NCBI RefSeq assembly: GCF_009827315.1 | Contig: NZ_WTYF01000003.1 | Span: 99,501-163,500 of the forward strand | Source: Qipengyuania gaetbuli | GTDB taxonomy: Bacteria > Pseudomonadota > Alphaproteobacteria > Sphingomonadales > Sphingomonadaceae | DNA length: 64,000 nt | Reading direction: 5' to 3' | In this document: one piece after another, positions 37,657 through 46,474 of the stretch | Layout: each line of letters begins with the position of its first letter | Numbering within the stretch: position 1 is the stretch's first letter | Translations under genes and position numbers: made by a program | Notes under the pieces: generated by a model | What the model was told of the DNA's origin: nothing | Seen by the model: only the letters and a program-made list of their open reading frames with translations | The model's database searches: none

Positions 37657-39105
37657 GTGACCACCAGCATCACCATCGGCCATGAAGCCACCGGCAAGCC
37701 GGTCCTCTTCGATATCGAGGAGCTGCTTGCCACGCGCCTGCTCGTCCAGGGCAATTCCGGCAGCGGCAAGTCGCACCTGCTGCGCCGCCTGATCGAGGAA
37801 AGCGCCGGCATGGTCCAGCAGGTCGTGATCGATCCGGAAGGCGACTTTCCCTCGCTGGCGGAAGAATTCGGCCACGTAGTCATAGACGGCTCGGCCTATT
37901 CGCCGGCAGAGATCGAGGCGCTGGCCCGCCGCATCCGCGAACACCGTGCCAGCGTGGTGCTCGATCTCGACGGACTGGAGGTGGAGCAGCAGATCCGCTG
38001 CGCCGCCCAGTTCCTGACCGCGCTGTTCGATGCCCCGCGCGAGCACTGGTATCCGGTGCTGGTGGTGGTGGACGAGGCGCAGATGTTCGCGCCTGCCGTG
38101 GCGGGCGAGATCGCCGAGGACACGCGGCGCATGACGCTGTCGGCCATGACCAACCTCATGTGCCGCGGCCGCAAACGCGGTCTGGCTGGCGTGGTGGCGA
38201 CGCAGCGGCTGGCGAAGCTGGCGAAGAACGTCGCGGCCGAAGCGTCGAACTTCCTCATGGGGCGCACCTTCCTCGATATCGACATGGTCCGAGCCGCCGA
38301 CCTGCTCGGCATGGAGCGGCGGCAGGCGGAACGCATCCGCGAGCTCGAGCGCGGGCATTTCCTCGCCCTCGGCCCGGCGATCACGCGCTTGCCGGTGGCG
38401 GTGAAGATCGGTCCGGTAAAAACGGGGCTCAAGGCCCGCGCCGAAGGGCTGATGGCGCTGCCCGACACGGCCCCTGCCGACATGGCCGACCTGCTCACCC
38501 GCGATCTTGCCAGCGATGTCTCCAAGGCGCCGCCGCCTCCCGCACCGCCGCCCGCGCCGCGCGTAGAGGAGATGGAGGACAGCATCGCGCGCGCAGAGGA
38601 GCGCCAGCTGGATGATCCGAGGCCCAGCGTAGACACCTCCGCCATCGTCTCGCGAATAGCGGAGATCATCGCCGAGCTGGCCGCAGAAGAAGGCATCGCC
38701 TTCCAGTCCGCCAGCGCGCAATACCAGACTTTCCTCACCCGCTGCCGCCGCGAGCGGCTGATCGGCCCGATGCCCGACATGCAGGGATTCCGGCGAAAGT
38801 TCGCAATTGCAGGGGCAGGGCTGGCCGAGCTGGACGAGGCCACGCAGGCGCAGATCATGCACCTGTCCGGCATGGTCGACGACGATTTGCTGGGCCCCTT
38901 CCTCGTCATCGCCAAGGCCGCCCATGCGGGCGAGACCGAGGTGGACGAGGACGCGCTCGCCCGCTCCTATGGCACCAGCTCGCCGGGCCGCATCCGCCGC
39001 CTGCTCGACCACCTCGAGCGGCAGGGCCTGATCGTGGTGCGCGAGGATTTCGGCGGCAGCCGCACCGTCATGGTGCCGGGGCTGGAAGGCCAACCGGCGG
39101 AATAA
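37657..39105 (+). CDS. HerA-like (DUF87) ATPase
   Basis: 482 residues from the GTG at 37657 (VTTSITIGHEATGKPVLFD). A HerA/FtsK-type ATPase domain has Walker A GNSGSGKS (residues 32-39, Lys38), Walker B 'VLVVVDEAQMFAP', and the sensor segment 'SAMTNLMCRGRKRGLAGVVATQRLAKLAKN'. A Pro-rich linker (about residues 289-302) leads to a C-terminal region ending in a winged-helix-like part ('LLDHLERQGLIVVREDF'). HerA proteins are hexameric DNA translocases that often work with NurA nuclease; no NurA gene is nearby. An earlier GTG at 37585 would add 24 residues. Divergent from the penicillin-acylase gene. Confidence 0.85.
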   Translation: MTTSITIGHEATGKPVLFDIEELLATRLLVQGNSGSGKSHLLRRLIEESAGMVQQVVIDPEGDFPSLAEEFGHVVIDGSAYSPAEIEALARRIREHRASVVLDLDGLEVEQQIRCAAQFLTALFDAPREHWYPVLVVVDEAQMFAPAVAGEIAEDTRRMTLSAMTNLMCRGRKRGLAGVVATQRLAKLAKNVAAEASNFLMGRTFLDIDMVRAADLLGMERRQAERIRELERGHFLALGPAITRLPVAVKIGPVKTGLKARAEGLMALPDTAPADMADLLTRDLASDVSKAPPPPAPPPAPRVEEMEDSIARAEERQLDDPRPSVDTSAIVSRIAEIIAELAAEEGIAFQSASAQYQTFLTRCRRERLIGPMPDMQGFRRKFAIAGAGLAELDEATQAQIMHLSGMVDDDLLGPFLVIAKAAHAGETEVDEDALARSYGTSSPGRIRRLLDHLERQGLIVVREDFGGSRTVMVPGLEGQPAE

Positions 39106-39183
39106 TTTTCGCCTTGCCTCTCGCCAAGCGACACGGCACCCCTATATTCGAGTAACACACCTCGTGATTTTTGCGGGGGAGGG

Positions 39184-39211
39184 CTTGTGTTGCATAATCG
39201 CAACACCATAT
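39184..39211 (+). promoter_or_regulatory. RpoH (sigma-32)-type promoter of clpB
   Basis: CTTGTGT (39184-39190) and CACCATAT (39204-39211) are separated by 13 bases. This resembles the alphaproteobacterial heat-shock consensus (CTTGAAA, 11-15 bases, CCCATAT). Transcription would begin about 20-25 bases before the clpB ATG, leaving room for the GAGGGAC ribosome binding site. Confidence 0.65.
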
Positions 39212-39241
39212 TCGAGCGGTAATTCTTACTGAGGGACAAGC

Positions 39242-41818
39242 ATGAATCTCGAGAAGTTCACCGATCGCGCCAAGGGCTTCCTGCAGAGCGCGCAGACCGT
39301 GGCCATCCGCATGAGCCACCAGCGCATCTCGCCGCTGCACCTGCTGAAGGCTTTGCTGGAAGACAGCGAGGGCATGGCCGCGCAACTGATTCAGCGCGCC
39401 GGCGGCAATCCCGGCGTTGCCATCACCGAGGTCGACACCGCGCTCGGCAAGGTGCCGTCCGTGTCGGGCGGCGGGGCGCAGCAGACGCCCGGCCTCGACA
39501 ATGATGCCGTGCGCGTGCTCGACCAGGCGGAACAGCTGGCCGAGAAGGCGGGCGACAGCTTCGTGCCCGTGCAGCGCCTGCTGCAGGCGCTCGCGCTGGC
39601 GGACAATGATGCCGGCCGCGCGCTGAAGTCGGCAGGCGTGGATGCCAAGTCGCTCGAAGCGGCCATCCAGGAAGCGACCAAGGGCCGCGCCGCGCACAGC
39701 GCCAGCGCCGAAGAAAGCTATGACGCGATGAAGAAGTACGCGCGCGACCTCACGCAGGCGGCGCGCGACGGCAAGCTCGATCCTGTCATCGGCCGCGACG
39801 AGGAAATCCGCCGCACGGTGCAGATTCTTGCTCGCCGCACCAAGAACAATCCCGCCCTCATCGGCGAACCCGGCACCGGCAAGACCGCAATCGCCGAAGG
39901 CCTCGCCCTGCGTATCGCCAATGGCGACGTGCCCGACAGCCTCAAGGGCCGCACGCTGATGGCACTCGACATGGGCGCGCTGATCGCCGGCGCGAAGTAT
40001 CGCGGCGAGTTCGAGGAACGCTTGAAGGCGGTGCTCGATGAAGTGAAGGGCGCCGAAGGTCAGATCATCCTGTTCATCGACGAGATGCACACGCTGATCG
40101 GCGCAGGCGCTTCCGAAGGCAGCATGGACGCAGGCAATCTCCTCAAGCCCGCCCTGTCGCGCGGCGAACTCCACTGCATCGGCGCGACCACGCTCGACGA
40201 ATACCAGAAGTATGTCGAGAAGGACCCGGCGCTCCAGCGGCGTTTCCAGCCCGTCTATATCGACGAGCCCACGGTCGAGGACACGATCTCGATCCTGCGC
40301 GGCATCAAGGACAAGTACGAGCTGCACCACGGCGTACGCATCACCGACGGTGCGATCGTCGCGGCGGCGCAGCTGTCGAACCGCTACATCCAGAACCGCT
40401 TCCTGCCCGACAAGGCCATCGACCTGATGGACGAGGCGGCCTCGCGCATCCGTATGGAGGTGGAGAGCAAGCCCGAGGAAATCGAAGGCCTGGATCGCCG
40501 CATCATCCAGCTGCGGATCGAGGAGCAGGCGCTGCAGAAGGAAACCGACAGTGCTTCCAAGGATCGCCTCGAGGCGCTGCGCAAGGAGTTGTCCGAACTC
40601 GAACAGCAGTCCTCCGAGCTGACCACCCGCTGGCAGAACGAGCGCGACAAGATCCACGCCGAGGCGCGGGTCAAGGAAGAGCTCGACCAGGCACGGCTGG
40701 AACTGGAACAGGCGCAGCGCGCGGGCGATCTCGCCAAGGCGGGCGAGCTGCAATACGGCCGCATTCCCGAGCTCGAGAAGAAGCTCGAGGAGGCCAGCGG
40801 CCACACCGACAACGCCCTGCTCAAGGAAGAAGTCACCGAAGACGACATCGCCGGCGTGGTTTCGCGCTGGACCGGCATTCCGGTCGACCGGATGATGGAA
40901 GGTGAGCGCGAAAAGCTGCTCGACATGGAAAACATCCTCGGCAAGCGGGTGATCGGCCAGAGCCAGGCGATCGATGCGGTGTCGAAGGCAGTGCGCCGTG
41001 CGCGCGCCGGCCTGCAGGATCCCGGCCGTCCGCTGGGCAGCTTCCTGTTCCTGGGCCCCACCGGCGTCGGCAAGACTGAACTGACCAAGGCGCTTGCCGG
41101 CTTCCTGTTCGACGACGACAGCGCGATGGTGCGCATCGACATGAGCGAGTTCATGGAAAAGCACGCAGTCGCCCGCCTGATCGGCGCGCCTCCGGGCTAT
41201 GTGGGTTACGAGGAAGGCGGCGTGCTGACCGAGGCTGTACGGCGCAGGCCCTACCAGGTGGTGCTGTTCGACGAGGTCGAGAAGGCCCACACCGATGTCT
41301 TCAACGTGCTGTTGCAGGTGCTCGACGACGGGCGCCTGACCGACGGGCAGGGCAGGGTGGTGGATTTCAGCAACACGCTGATCATCCTCACCTCGAACCT
41401 CGGCAGCCAGTACCTCGCCAATCTCGACGATGGCCAGAAGGTCGAGGATGTCGAACCGCAGGTGATGGACGTGGTCCGCGGACACTTTCGCCCCGAGTTC
41501 CTCAATCGGCTGGACGAGATCATCCTGTTCCACCGCCTCGCGCAGGAGCACATGGCACCGATCGTCGATATCCAGGTCGCGCGGGTGCAGAAGCTGCTCA
41601 AGGACCGCAAGATCGTGCTCGACCTGACGGACGGCGCGAAGAAGTGGCTGGGCCGCGTCGGCTACGATCCGGTCTACGGTGCAAGGCCCCTCAAGCGCGC
41701 CGTCCAGCGCTATGTGCAGGACCCGCTGGCCGACATGATCCTGTCGGGCAAGGTGCCCGATGGATCGACCGTCCGGATCGACGAGGGCGACGGGCAGTTG
41801 GACATGAAGGTGAGCTGA
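39242..41818 (+). CDS. clpB: ATP-dependent disaggregase ClpB
   Basis: 858-residue Hsp100 chaperone that rescues aggregated proteins together with DnaK. Order: Clp N-domain repeats (about 1-145), NBD1 with Walker A GEPGTGKT (208-215), the coiled-coil M domain (about 400-525, with '[26 protein letters not shown]') and NBD2 with GPTGVGKT (605-612) and '[13 protein letters not shown]'. The presence of the M domain separates it from ClpA/ClpC. The start ATG has GAGGGAC upstream. It has its own heat-shock promoter and terminator and is a single-gene unit. Confidence 0.98.
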   Translation: MNLEKFTDRAKGFLQSAQTVAIRMSHQRISPLHLLKALLEDSEGMAAQLIQRAGGNPGVAITEVDTALGKVPSVSGGGAQQTPGLDNDAVRVLDQAEQLAEKAGDSFVPVQRLLQALALADNDAGRALKSAGVDAKSLEAAIQEATKGRAAHSASAEESYDAMKKYARDLTQAARDGKLDPVIGRDEEIRRTVQILARRTKNNPALIGEPGTGKTAIAEGLALRIANGDVPDSLKGRTLMALDMGALIAGAKYRGEFEERLKAVLDEVKGAEGQIILFIDEMHTLIGAGASEGSMDAGNLLKPALSRGELHCIGATTLDEYQKYVEKDPALQRRFQPVYIDEPTVEDTISILRGIKDKYELHHGVRITDGAIVAAAQLSNRYIQNRFLPDKAIDLMDEAASRIRMEVESKPEEIEGLDRRIIQLRIEEQALQKETDSASKDRLEALRKELSELEQQSSELTTRWQNERDKIHAEARVKEELDQARLELEQAQRAGDLAKAGELQYGRIPELEKKLEEASGHTDNALLKEEVTEDDIAGVVSRWTGIPVDRMMEGEREKLLDMENILGKRVIGQSQAIDAVSKAVRRARAGLQDPGRPLGSFLFLGPTGVGKTELTKALAGFLFDDDSAMVRIDMSEFMEKHAVARLIGAPPGYVGYEEGGVLTEAVRRRPYQVVLFDEVEKAHTDVFNVLLQVLDDGRLTDGQGRVVDFSNTLIILTSNLGSQYLANLDDGQKVEDVEPQVMDVVRGHFRPEFLNRLDEIILFHRLAQEHMAPIVDIQVARVQKLLKDRKIVLDLTDGAKKWLGRVGYDPVYGARPLKRAVQRYVQDPLADMILSGKVPDGSTVRIDEGDGQLDMKVS

Positions 41819-41863
41819 TATCGACGGGCGGGGCGCACCAGTCCCGCCCCGTCATGAACCTGC

Positions 41864-41892
41864 AAAATCCGCAGTGATTCGCGGTTTTTTTT
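41864..41892 (+). terminator. rho-independent terminator of clpB
   Basis: A small hairpin with CCGC and GCGG arms extended by A-rich/T-rich flanks, followed by eight T's (about 41884-41891). It lies roughly 50 bases past the clpB stop. Confidence 0.65.
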
Positions 41893-41945
41893 CAATTCGC
41901 GAAAACTGGCGGCGCTCGGTCGCGAAAGAAAATTCCAGATCGGTT

Positions 41946-41968
41946 GCAATTACTAGACTGATAATTGC
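41946..41968. promoter_or_regulatory. inverted repeat GCAATTA-N9-TAATTGC
   Basis: Perfect 7-bp arms (41946-41952 and 41962-41968) with a 9-base spacer, A/T-rich inside a GC-rich genome, 246 bp upstream of the TonB-dependent receptor start. It is the size of a dimeric repressor operator. It lies in the 396-bp gap 41819-42214, which also holds the clpB terminator and a structured leader; I see no gene there. Confidence 0.4.
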
Positions 41969-42131
41969 GCATAGGTTTGCACGGTTTCCCCTGACCGCCA
42001 GATTAATGTGGGATTTACGCAACATCTGCCCCAAATCCGCGTGGGTGCTTTGACACTTGCGGGGCGTTCACGCAGAACCACCCTCAGTTGGGACTGGGGG
42101 CTTTCAAAGTCCCGGGCATGATCATGACGGA

Positions 42132-42177
42132 ACCGGACGCCACTAGGGGTGTGTCCGGTCTTGTTGTCCGGGGACAC
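42132..42177 (+). promoter_or_regulatory. mutually exclusive hairpins in the receptor leader
   Basis: ACCGGAC (42132-42138) can pair with GTCCGGT (42153-42159) or with a second GTCCGG copy at 42166-42171. GTGTCC (42151-42156) can instead pair with GGACAC (42172-42177). These overlapping options sit about 40-80 bases before the receptor ATG, so they could control translation or termination. No known riboswitch motif was recognised. Confidence 0.35.
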
Positions 42178-42214
42178 GGGGGCGCAGTTCCAGTTGTCGC
42201 GACTGGAGTAATCA

Positions 42215-45200
42215 ATGCGAAAAATTCACACGAAAACCATCAAGGGTCTCGCCTTTTCGGCGTCGGCAATTGCGCTGACCGTCGGAAGCCAGGCTTTCGC
42301 CCAGGACGCCGATTGTCCTGAGGGCCAGGAAGAAGTGGGTGGCGAATGCGTCGCCGAAACCGTCGACGTAACCGACGCCAGCACGGAAGCCGTGCCGGGC
42401 GCGATCGTCGTTACCGGTTCGCGCATTCAGCGTAACGACACCTACAACAGCATCTCGCCGCTGCAGGTTCTCGAAACCGAAACGCTGCAGGACACCGGCC
42501 AGTTCGATACCGCCGCGATCCTCCAGCAGAGCGAATCCGCTGCCGGTATCCAGATCGATGCCACCTTCCAGGGCTTCGTGCTCAACAACGGCCCGGGCTC
42601 GCAGACCCTCGACCTTCGTGGTCTTGGTGCCGACCGCACCCTGCTGCTCGTCAACGGCCGCCGTCTCGCACCGGCCGGTGTCGAAGGCGCACCGAGCAAC
42701 CCGTCGATCAACCTCATCCCGTCGTCGCTCGTAGCGCGTTACGACCTGCTGCTCGACGGTGCTTCGTCGGTCTACGGTTCGGACGCAGTTGCCGGCGTGG
42801 GTAACATCGTCCTGCGCAAGGACTTCGACGGCCTCGAACTGTTCGCCAGCGGCGACCTGAACGAACAGGGCGCAGGCAACGATTACCGCATCAGCGCTGC
42901 CTGGGGTAAGTACGGCAGCAACTGGAACTTCGGTATCGGCTTCGAATACCAGAAGCGCGACGAGATTAAGATCGGCGACCGCGACTTCCTCGCTGGTTGT
43001 AACACCCACTACGAAGTCACCGACAGCGGTGAAATCCGTACGCTGGGCATCTCGGACAACGCCAACACCCTGGCCGACAGCGGCGGCACCATCGGCGAAA
43101 TCCCGACCGATTGTACGATCGACGCAGCGGTCCGCCGCATCATCCCGAACAGCCCGCTGTTCTTCAGCTCGATCTACTACGACGAGACCGTTTACCCGAC
43201 CACCGGCCAGGCCGGTAACACGGGTATCCCGTTCTTCAGCGACGCCTTCGACGCATTCGGCAACCCTGTCGACCGCAACGGCGACGGCCTGCTGGACGTC
43301 AACTTCGCCGAAGTGACGCGTAACGGTACCGACCTCAGCCCCTCGTTCGTGAGCCCGCAGGACACGTACAACGTGATGGCTTACGGTGAGTACAGCTTCG
43401 GCGGCGACTACAATATCACGCCGTACTTCGAAGCGAACTACAGCCGCGCAGAAGTGACTGCCCGCAGCACCCAGCCGCAGCTGTTCCCGTACGTTCCGGG
43501 CAACAACCCGTTCAACCCCTGTAACATCGCCAACAACGACTGCGGTGACGACAACAACACCTTCGACGGTCTTTACACCTTCGCTGGTGGCGCTTTCGCC
43601 CGTCCGACCGGCCGCTCCTATGTGGTCCGTCCGGTTGTCGGCGTGGACGGCGACCGTAACGTGGTCGAGACGGTGCAGGAGCAGTATCGCGGTGTCTTCG
43701 GCATCCGCGGCGACCTGCCCTTCATCAATTTCGGCCCGGGCAACGACTGGACCTTCGATATCTCGGGCGTGTACTCGCGTTCGGAAGGTACCTCGTCGCG
43801 TGCCGGTATCCGTGAAGACCGTCTCGCCCTGGCACTGGGTCTCGACCCGAGCGTGACCAGCGCGACCCGCTTCGCGACCCCGCCGGTCCTCTCGAGCGGT
43901 CCTTGCGGTACCACTGGCTTCCGTAACCCGGACAACCTTCAGCCCGACGTGGTTGCAGGCTGTGTGCCCGTGAACCTCTTCGCGCCGAGCCTCTACCAGA
44001 CCGCGGTTGGCGACTTCGCCACCCAGGCCGAACGTGACTACCTGTTCGACACGCGTGACTTCGACACGACCTACGAACAGACGATCATCTCGGCTTACCT
44101 GCAGGGTAGCGTTTTCGAACTGCCCGGCGGCACCGCCAAGATGGTGATCGGTGGTGAATACCGTAACGACTCGCTCGCATCGATCCCCGATGCCGTCGCT
44201 TCGGAAGGCCTGTTCTTCGGCTTCTTCGCCGACCAGGGCGCGACCGGCAGCAAGGAAATCTGGGAAGCCTTCGGCGAAATCGATCTTCCGCTCATGTCGG
44301 GTGAAACGCTGGTCGAAGACCTGCGCGTCAACCTGTCGGGCCGTGTGACCGAAGACGAATTCTACGGCACCAACGGTACCTACTCGCTGAAGTTCGGCTG
44401 GCGTCCGATCGAGCAGCTGCTCGTGAAGTTCTCCTACGGTACGTCGTTCCGTTCGCCGAACCTGCGCGAACTGTTCCTGGCCGGTCAGTCGGGCTTCGGT
44501 GGCATCACCGACCCCTGCGCCGTCCCGGCAGCGGCCTACGCGCCGCTGGCAGGCGGCTACCAGGCAGCCAACGACACGCGTGATGCTTCGGTCCTCGACA
44601 ACTGCCGCCGTGAAGGCCGCGATCCGACCACGGTCGGTACCGACGGTGCGAACACGGTCACCGTGCCGAGCGTCGAAATCACCTCGGGTGGTAGTTTCGC
44701 GCTGGATCCGGAAACCTCGACCTCGATCACGACCGGCTTCGCTTTCGAAGAGTCGTTCGGCCCGATCGATTTCGGCTTCAACTTCAACTACTACGACATC
44801 AACGTGAAGGGTGCGATCGCAGAACCGACCGGCCAGTTCATCGTCAACCAGTGCTTCCTGCGCGACGATGGCCAGCGTTCGAACTTCTGTGACTTCATCC
44901 AGTACGACACCGACCCGGCTTCGCGTCAGCTGATCACGGACGTCTTCGCAGGCTTCGTGAACATCAACGAAGAAGCGGTCCGCGGTATCGACCTGAACGC
45001 CAGCTTCGGTGCTGATGTCGCTGCCTTCGGCAAGGACATCCGTCTCGGCCTGAACCTGCGTGCCAACCACCTGATCCAGCGTGACTCGGTCTTCCTGACC
45101 GACACCGGTGAACCGACGGTGGACAGCGACGCCGGTGAGTTCGGCTTCCCGTCCTGGACGGGTCGCGCGATCTTCAGCGCCCAGGTCGACAACGTGACCT

Positions 45201-45625
45201 TCACCTGGCAGACCCGCTACATCGGCGAGACCGAGCAGCAGGAAGACGGTATCGACCCGCTGTCGGATGCCTTCGGACGTGGTCCGGACGGCCAGCCGAC
45301 CGGCTTCATCGGTAACACCTGCCTTGGTAACGGTTCGGGCAGCAACGATCCGGTCACCGGCGAGTTCATCCCCGACGGTATCGTTGCGGGTGACGGCGTG
45401 TTCTGCCGCGACATCGGCTACGCCGACGATTACTTCGTCAGCAACGCCTCGCTGCGCTTCGACTTCGACAGCTTCGACATCCGCGTCGGTGTTTCGAACA
45501 TCTTCGACAAGAAGCCGCCGCTCATCGACACCAACGAAGTGCTCGGCATCTCGAACACTCCGATCGGTAACGGCTACGACCTCAACGGTCGTGAGTACTT
45601 CGCCTCGATCGGCGTGAAGTTCTAA
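42215..45625 (+). CDS. TonB-dependent outer-membrane receptor
   Basis: 1136 residues. The signal peptide ends QAFAQD. A Ton-box-like 'PGAIVVTGSRIQRND' near residue 60 is followed by the plug domain ('QTLDLRGLGADRTLLLVNGRRLAP', 'LLLDGASSVYGSDAVAGVGNIVLRKDFDG') and then a large 22-stranded barrel ending 'YFASIGVKF'. 'LLVKFSYGTSFRSPNLRELF' is the conserved barrel motif. Codons look strongly biased (CGT, GGT, AAC, CTG), as in highly expressed proteins. The class imports bulky nutrients; the substrate is unknown. It is convergent with another receptor gene downstream. Confidence 0.95.
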   Translation: MRKIHTKTIKGLAFSASAIALTVGSQAFAQDADCPEGQEEVGGECVAETVDVTDASTEAVPGAIVVTGSRIQRNDTYNSISPLQVLETETLQDTGQFDTAAILQQSESAAGIQIDATFQGFVLNNGPGSQTLDLRGLGADRTLLLVNGRRLAPAGVEGAPSNPSINLIPSSLVARYDLLLDGASSVYGSDAVAGVGNIVLRKDFDGLELFASGDLNEQGAGNDYRISAAWGKYGSNWNFGIGFEYQKRDEIKIGDRDFLAGCNTHYEVTDSGEIRTLGISDNANTLADSGGTIGEIPTDCTIDAAVRRIIPNSPLFFSSIYYDETVYPTTGQAGNTGIPFFSDAFDAFGNPVDRNGDGLLDVNFAEVTRNGTDLSPSFVSPQDTYNVMAYGEYSFGGDYNITPYFEANYSRAEVTARSTQPQLFPYVPGNNPFNPCNIANNDCGDDNNTFDGLYTFAGGAFARPTGRSYVVRPVVGVDGDRNVVETVQEQYRGVFGIRGDLPFINFGPGNDWTFDISGVYSRSEGTSSRAGIREDRLALALGLDPSVTSATRFATPPVLSSGPCGTTGFRNPDNLQPDVVAGCVPVNLFAPSLYQTAVGDFATQAERDYLFDTRDFDTTYEQTIISAYLQGSVFELPGGTAKMVIGGEYRNDSLASIPDAVASEGLFFGFFADQGATGSKEIWEAFGEIDLPLMSGETLVEDLRVNLSGRVTEDEFYGTNGTYSLKFGWRPIEQLLVKFSYGTSFRSPNLRELFLAGQSGFGGITDPCAVPAAAYAPLAGGYQAANDTRDASVLDNCRREGRDPTTVGTDGANTVTVPSVEITSGGSFALDPETSTSITTGFAFEESFGPIDFGFNFNYYDINVKGAIAEPTGQFIVNQCFLRDDGQRSNFCDFIQYDTDPASRQLITDVFAGFVNINEEAVRGIDLNASFGADVAAFGKDIRLGLNLRANHLIQRDSVFLTDTGEPTVDSDAGEFGFPSWTGRAIFSAQVDNVTFTWQTRYIGETEQQEDGIDPLSDAFGRGPDGQPTGFIGNTCLGNGSGSNDPVTGEFIPDGIVAGDGVFCRDIGYADDYFVSNASLRFDFDSFDIRVGVSNIFDKKPPLIDTNEVLGISNTPIGNGYDLNGREYFASIGVKF

Positions 45626-45654
45626 TCCGATCTGGCCGGTAACGGCCGACAAGG

Positions 45655-45685
45655 CGGCCCCGTACTTCGGTACGGGGCCGTTTTT
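45655..45685 (+). terminator. rho-independent terminator of the first receptor gene
   Basis: Perfect 11-bp stem CGGCCCCGTAC (45655-45665) / GTACGGGGCCG (45670-45680), TTCG tetraloop, then TTTTT. Confidence 0.93.
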
Positions 45686-45689
45686 GTAT

Positions 45690-46420
45690 CTAGCGTCCAC
45701 GTGGACGATGACGGCCGCTGACTGGCTTGCAAGGTTGCAGGCTCCACGCCTGTTCAAGCACTGGACAAGAGTTGCCCGGCCGGGCGTCAGGAAGGGCGTC
45801 ACGGGCGTTCGGTCCGGAGGTCATTGCCCATCGCGCGCGCCCTTGCACGCAAGCTAAGACAGTCGTCTTCTCGTGGAGTGGGCGCACCCCTTCTCGCAAG
45901 AACGTGTGAGGCACGACGGTACACCTCCGGTAGCCCTGAGGCGAGTGCGCCGAATGGGACTATCCTGACCGGTTCGCACGCGCTCTGCATGCATGCAGGG
46001 CGGGGCGAACTGGCTGCCCGGCCGGAGCGATGCCTACGGGGAGGTGAAGCCGCCCCTCGTCGCGATGGCCCCAGGGCCATTGGGCGATAGGCTCAAGCGT
46101 TCGTTGATGTGAGCAAGCCTGGCTGCACCCTTGATGCCAAGGCCTGCGGACCGGACCGTTCCATCCGGCCTCTAATTCGCACGGATTTGACCTGGCAAGA
46201 GCCCTGCCTCGGGTATCTGGCTCTGCCCTTTCAGGCTCGGGCCAAGGTCCGTCGGCACGCGACTGCCGAAGCAGCCGGGACACGTTCGGCTTGCAGGCAC
46301 GCGGATTACCGTGGCGCGGTGGTGACGTGACCCCAGCAGCGATTGGGAGGGCAGGGGGAGTACCACGCCAGCGCCAGGCCCCCGCGAGGCACCACCCGGC
46401 GCCCACCTGCAGCAGGCAAA
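45690..46420. other. unexplained ~730-bp non-coding stretch between convergent receptors
   Basis: No convincing gene lies here. Short frames exist on both strands, but they overlap one another, lack ribosome binding sites and resemble no family. The sequence is rich in short perfect palindromes: CGTCCACGTGGACG (45694-45707), GCCCGGCCGGGC (45774-45785), TGCATGCATGCA (45987-45998) and ATGGCCC-CA-GGGCCAT (46065-46080). Both flanks carry strong terminators pointing inward, so any transcript inside would be independent. It could be a structured RNA, a mobile-repeat remnant or a decayed gene. Confidence 0.4.
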
Positions 46421-46451
46421 GAAAAAGCCGCGGACCTTTCGGTCCGCGGCT
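46421..46451 (-). terminator. rho-independent terminator of the second receptor gene
   Basis: On the minus strand, stem AGCCGCGGACC / GGTCCGCGGCT (46426-46436 and 46441-46451 in plus coordinates) with a GAAA loop, followed by TTTTTC. It lies 24 bases past the receptor stop. Confidence 0.92.
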
Positions 46452-46474
46452 CCTTCGTAGGGTTTAGCTTCTTC

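Noticed and set aside
35341..39093. A 1250-codon frame read as a single giant fusion protein containing the acylase
   Set aside because: Its first ~520 codons are antisense to the HerA-like ATPase gene. The acylase has its own ribosome binding site and signal segment at 37536.
41819..42214. Cobalamin riboswitch upstream of the first receptor gene
   Set aside because: No B12 box (AGCCAGGAGACC-like) or CAACTGT-type element; the leader has only short competing stems.
42212..45802. A ~1200-codon open frame antisense to the first TonB-dependent receptor, and similar long antisense frames over clpB, valS, cpaB and the second receptor
   Set aside because: They exactly mirror strongly biased real genes, have low-complexity translations rich in Arg/Ala/Val/Asp and match no family. 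High G+C and biased codons remove stops from the antisense frame.
45904..46330. A group II intron remnant in the orphan region, suggested by GTGTG near 45904 and some domain-I-like segments
   Set aside because: No domain V hairpin and no reverse transcriptase were found; the resemblance is weak and could be chance.
45960..46406. A 148-codon minus-strand frame in the orphan region as a protein gene
   Set aside because: No ribosome binding site, no recognisable domain, Arg/Pro/Trp-rich composition, and it overlaps equally long frames on the other strand.
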